Assembly (NCBI RefSeq): GCF_030708075.1
Contig: NZ_CP117982.1
Span: 1,763,513-1,827,512 of the forward strand
Length of the DNA stretch: 64,000 nucleotides
Source of the DNA: Candidatus Epulonipiscium viviparus
Lineage (GTDB): Bacteria > Bacillota > Clostridia > Lachnospirales > Cellulosilyticaceae
Direction of reading: 5' to 3'
Position 1 is the stretch's first letter. Each line of letters begins with the position of its first letter. A program made the position numbers and the translations under genes. The notes under the pieces are model-generated. The model was given only the letters and a program-made list of their open reading frames with translations. It did no database searches and had not been told where the DNA came from. Below are positions 62,469-64,000 of this stretch, in pieces.

Positions 62469-63696
62469 AAATCTGTTCCTTTCTAATTATACTATTGGCG
62501 CAGACGCATCCCATAGACATCGCTGCCTGGATGTTGTAGCCTCCAGTATCCGCATCAATATCAATCACTTCGCCTATAAAATATAGCCCCCGTTGCTTTC
62601 TACTTTCGAGTGTAGTAGGATTAAGTTCTTTTAAGCTGACGCCGCCACAAGTAACAACAGCAGAATTTAAATCTCCAACGGATGCGACGTTAATAGGCAA
62701 CTTGGTCATATATGTGGCTATTTTTTTGCGATTTTCCCTGCTTATATTTGCGCAATGAAGGTCGGCAGGTATCGATAAAATTGAGAGCAATACTGCAATA
62801 AAGCTTCGCGGAAAAGCAAATTTACGCAAATATAACCCAATTGAGTCTTTTCCAAAAGCAATTAAGTCTTGCTCAAGTTCTTTTTGAACCACTTCGTATG
62901 GCTTGTTTACCAAATTGAAAGTGACGAGATCACCCGCTTCGATCCACCTAGTGCTATTTAAAACAACAGGTCCAGAAACGCCGTTATGCGTAAAAAGCAA
63001 GTCTCCAACTTTGTCACGAACTTTTTTCTCATTATGCCAGATAGTCATTGTAACATTTTTAAATGAAACACCGCTAATAGCGGCATAGTCGGTTTCAACT
63101 GATATTATATTAGAAATCGACGGCCGAAGCTTTGTAACTTTATGGTTAAATTGCTGGGCAATGGCATAACCGAATCCATCATTTCCGAGATGCATAAAAG
63201 ATGTCCCCCCGGTTGCGATGATTAGGTTTTCTGTTGAAAAAAAATCACCATCGGTAGTAGAGACCTGAAAAACACCATCGTATTCCAAAATTGCGTTTAT
63301 CTCAACCCCAGATTGTATTTGCGCACCGTTAAGCTTGCAAGATCGAACCAAGGCATCGAGTATGTCGGTACTATTTCTAGAGCTTGGAAAAACCTTTCCG
63401 CTACTAGTAACTTCTATATCTACGCCATAGGCTTTAAAAAATTTGATAGAATCCTTATTAGTAAAAACATTTAAGGCGTGTTTTATAAAGTTAAAATTAT
63501 CACCATATTTATCTTTAAACTCTTCTAAATCGCCTGCATGGGTAAAATTACATTGGCCACTTCCTGATACAAGTAATTTACGCCCTAATTGTGTATTTTT
63601 TTCGAGCACAAGGGTACTCAATCCATATTCTGATAAATTATAGGCAGCAAATAACCCCGCAGGACCTGCGCCAACAACAATAGCTTTATAAAACAT
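62458..63696 (-). CDS. BaiN/RdsA-type NAD(P)/FAD-dependent oxidoreductase (HI0933-like)
   Basis: A 412-residue flavoprotein. KAIVVGAGPAGLFAAYNLSEYGLSTLVLEKN (dinucleotide fold, residues 4-34), LGRKLLVSGSGQCNFTH, TENLIIATGGTSFMHLGNDGFGYAIA and TCGGVSLKELNPTTLESRKQRGLYFIGEVIDIDADTGGYNIQAAMSMG are family hallmarks. BaiN itself acts in bile-acid 7-dehydroxylation, but most members are of unknown substrate. AGGAGAAATGTAA precedes the ATG. Confidence 0.85.
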   Translation of the reverse strand: MFYKAIVVGAGPAGLFAAYNLSEYGLSTLVLEKNTQLGRKLLVSGSGQCNFTHAGDLEEFKDKYGDNFNFIKHALNVFTNKDSIKFFKAYGVDIEVTSSGKVFPSSRNSTDILDALVRSCKLNGAQIQSGVEINAILEYDGVFQVSTTDGDFFSTENLIIATGGTSFMHLGNDGFGYAIAQQFNHKVTKLRPSISNIISVETDYAAISGVSFKNVTMTIWHNEKKVRDKVGDLLFTHNGVSGPVVLNSTRWIEAGDLVTFNLVNKPYEVVQKELEQDLIAFGKDSIGLYLRKFAFPRSFIAVLLSILSIPADLHCANISRENRKKIATYMTKLPINVASVGDLNSAVVTCGGVSLKELNPTTLESRKQRGLYFIGEVIDIDADTGGYNIQAAMSMGCVCANSIIRKEQIYGN

Positions 63697-63830
63697 TTAC
63701 ATTTCTCCTCCAGTGCGTATTAGTGTAATGGATTTTATTGGCATTTGTCAAGCCACCTAACTAACAAATAGTAATATTTTGAAAAAATAAACATAGCAAT
63801 AATTATATAATATAAAAAGGAGGGGTTAGA

Positions 63831-64000
63831 TTGAAAACAATGGTAGCAATAATTAAGGCTGCATTATATATTAGTTTTTTTGCTATAATTCAGCTACTGA
63901 TAATGGGTATCTATTTGGCAATAAATATTGTATTAAAGATTAATGAAGCCGATTTAGAAAATTTGATGTTGACTGATATTCAAAATCTAGCATGGCAGAT
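63831..64000 (+). CDS. Membrane protein, N-terminal part (cut by window end)
   Basis: AAGGAGGGG precedes TTG 63831 (an ATG follows at 63840). The first 57 residues hold a long hydrophobic segment (AALYISFFAIIQLLIMGIYLAINIVL). The rest lies outside the window. It could be the start of a CPBP-type membrane protease, but nothing yet proves that. A TATAAT lies at 63806-63811 without a good -35. Confidence 0.5.
   Translation, partial: MKTMVAIIKAALYISFFAIIQLLIMGIYLAINIVLKINEADLENLMLTDIQNLAWQ

Overview
The window is AT-rich, gene-dense DNA from a spore-forming low-GC Gram-positive bacterium, most likely a member of the Clostridia. The support is a spoIVA gene, strong AGGAGG ribosome binding sites, vegetative TTGACA/TATAAT promoters, the FabK-type fatty acid cluster order seen in clostridia and streptococci, DUF4364 and DUF1858 proteins, an ATP-type PEP carboxykinase, and LplA/LplB/LplC-type sugar importer parts. 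A sulfatase and oligosaccharide uptake genes suggest a host-gut or plant/algal-polysaccharide habitat; that, and any narrower placement (for example Lachnospirales), is inference. No rRNA, tRNA, CRISPR array, prophage or insertion sequence was seen.

Layout. 0-1.6 kb: two unknown proteins flanking a UspA-type protein. 1.8-5.8 kb: central carbon genes (pckA, pgi) and a TSUP permease. 5.9-10.9 kb: a coiled-coil membrane protein and the SbcCD nuclease. 11-13.1 kb: small redox and unknown proteins (nitroreductase, VOC, ABM, DUF1858). 13.2-15.6 kb: two sugar ABC permeases behind a hairpin leader, then a decayed gene. 15.6-21.5 kb: flavodoxin and a pyrF-carA-carB operon behind a candidate transcription attenuator. 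21.5-24.8 kb: a CuAO-N-type secreted protein, an ABC-F ATPase and DUF4364. 25-26.9 kb: a tiny membrane peptide, rdgB and murG. 27.6-30.9 kb: a sulfatase and a URO-D-like protein behind a 43-bp direct repeat. 30.9-34 kb: PatB-like lyase and asnB. 34.2-46.9 kb: miaA, then a complete fatty-acid synthesis operon (fabH-acpP-fabK-fabD-fabG-fabF-accB-fabZ-accC-accD-accA) ending in an aconitase-family hydratase. 47-52 kb: CvfB-like protein, a second nitroreductase and two tandem-duplicated solute-binding lipoproteins, each with its own promoter. 52-55 kb: argC-argJ-argB. 55-58.6 kb: a WG-repeat protein and a FtsK/SpoIIIE translocase broken into two frames inside a 45-bp tandem repeat and lacking the usual C-terminal gamma domain. 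58.6-64 kb: dipeptidase, spoIVA, hisS, a BaiN-type flavoprotein and a partial membrane protein.

The genes form mostly a housekeeping set: gluconeogenesis, UMP and arginine synthesis (linked through carbamoyl phosphate), type II fatty acid synthesis, cell wall (murG), tRNA charging and modification, and DNA repair. The accessory layer is carbohydrate scavenging (permeases, two binding proteins, sulfatase). Start sites were moved wherever the longest reading frame began inside its own Shine-Dalgarno sequence.

The most unusual features are the split ftsK with its frame-permissive repeat and A10 run, the pyrF leader with mutually exclusive antiterminator and terminator stems, the terminator-like leader of the sugar permeases, and the paired direct repeats upstream of the sulfatase.
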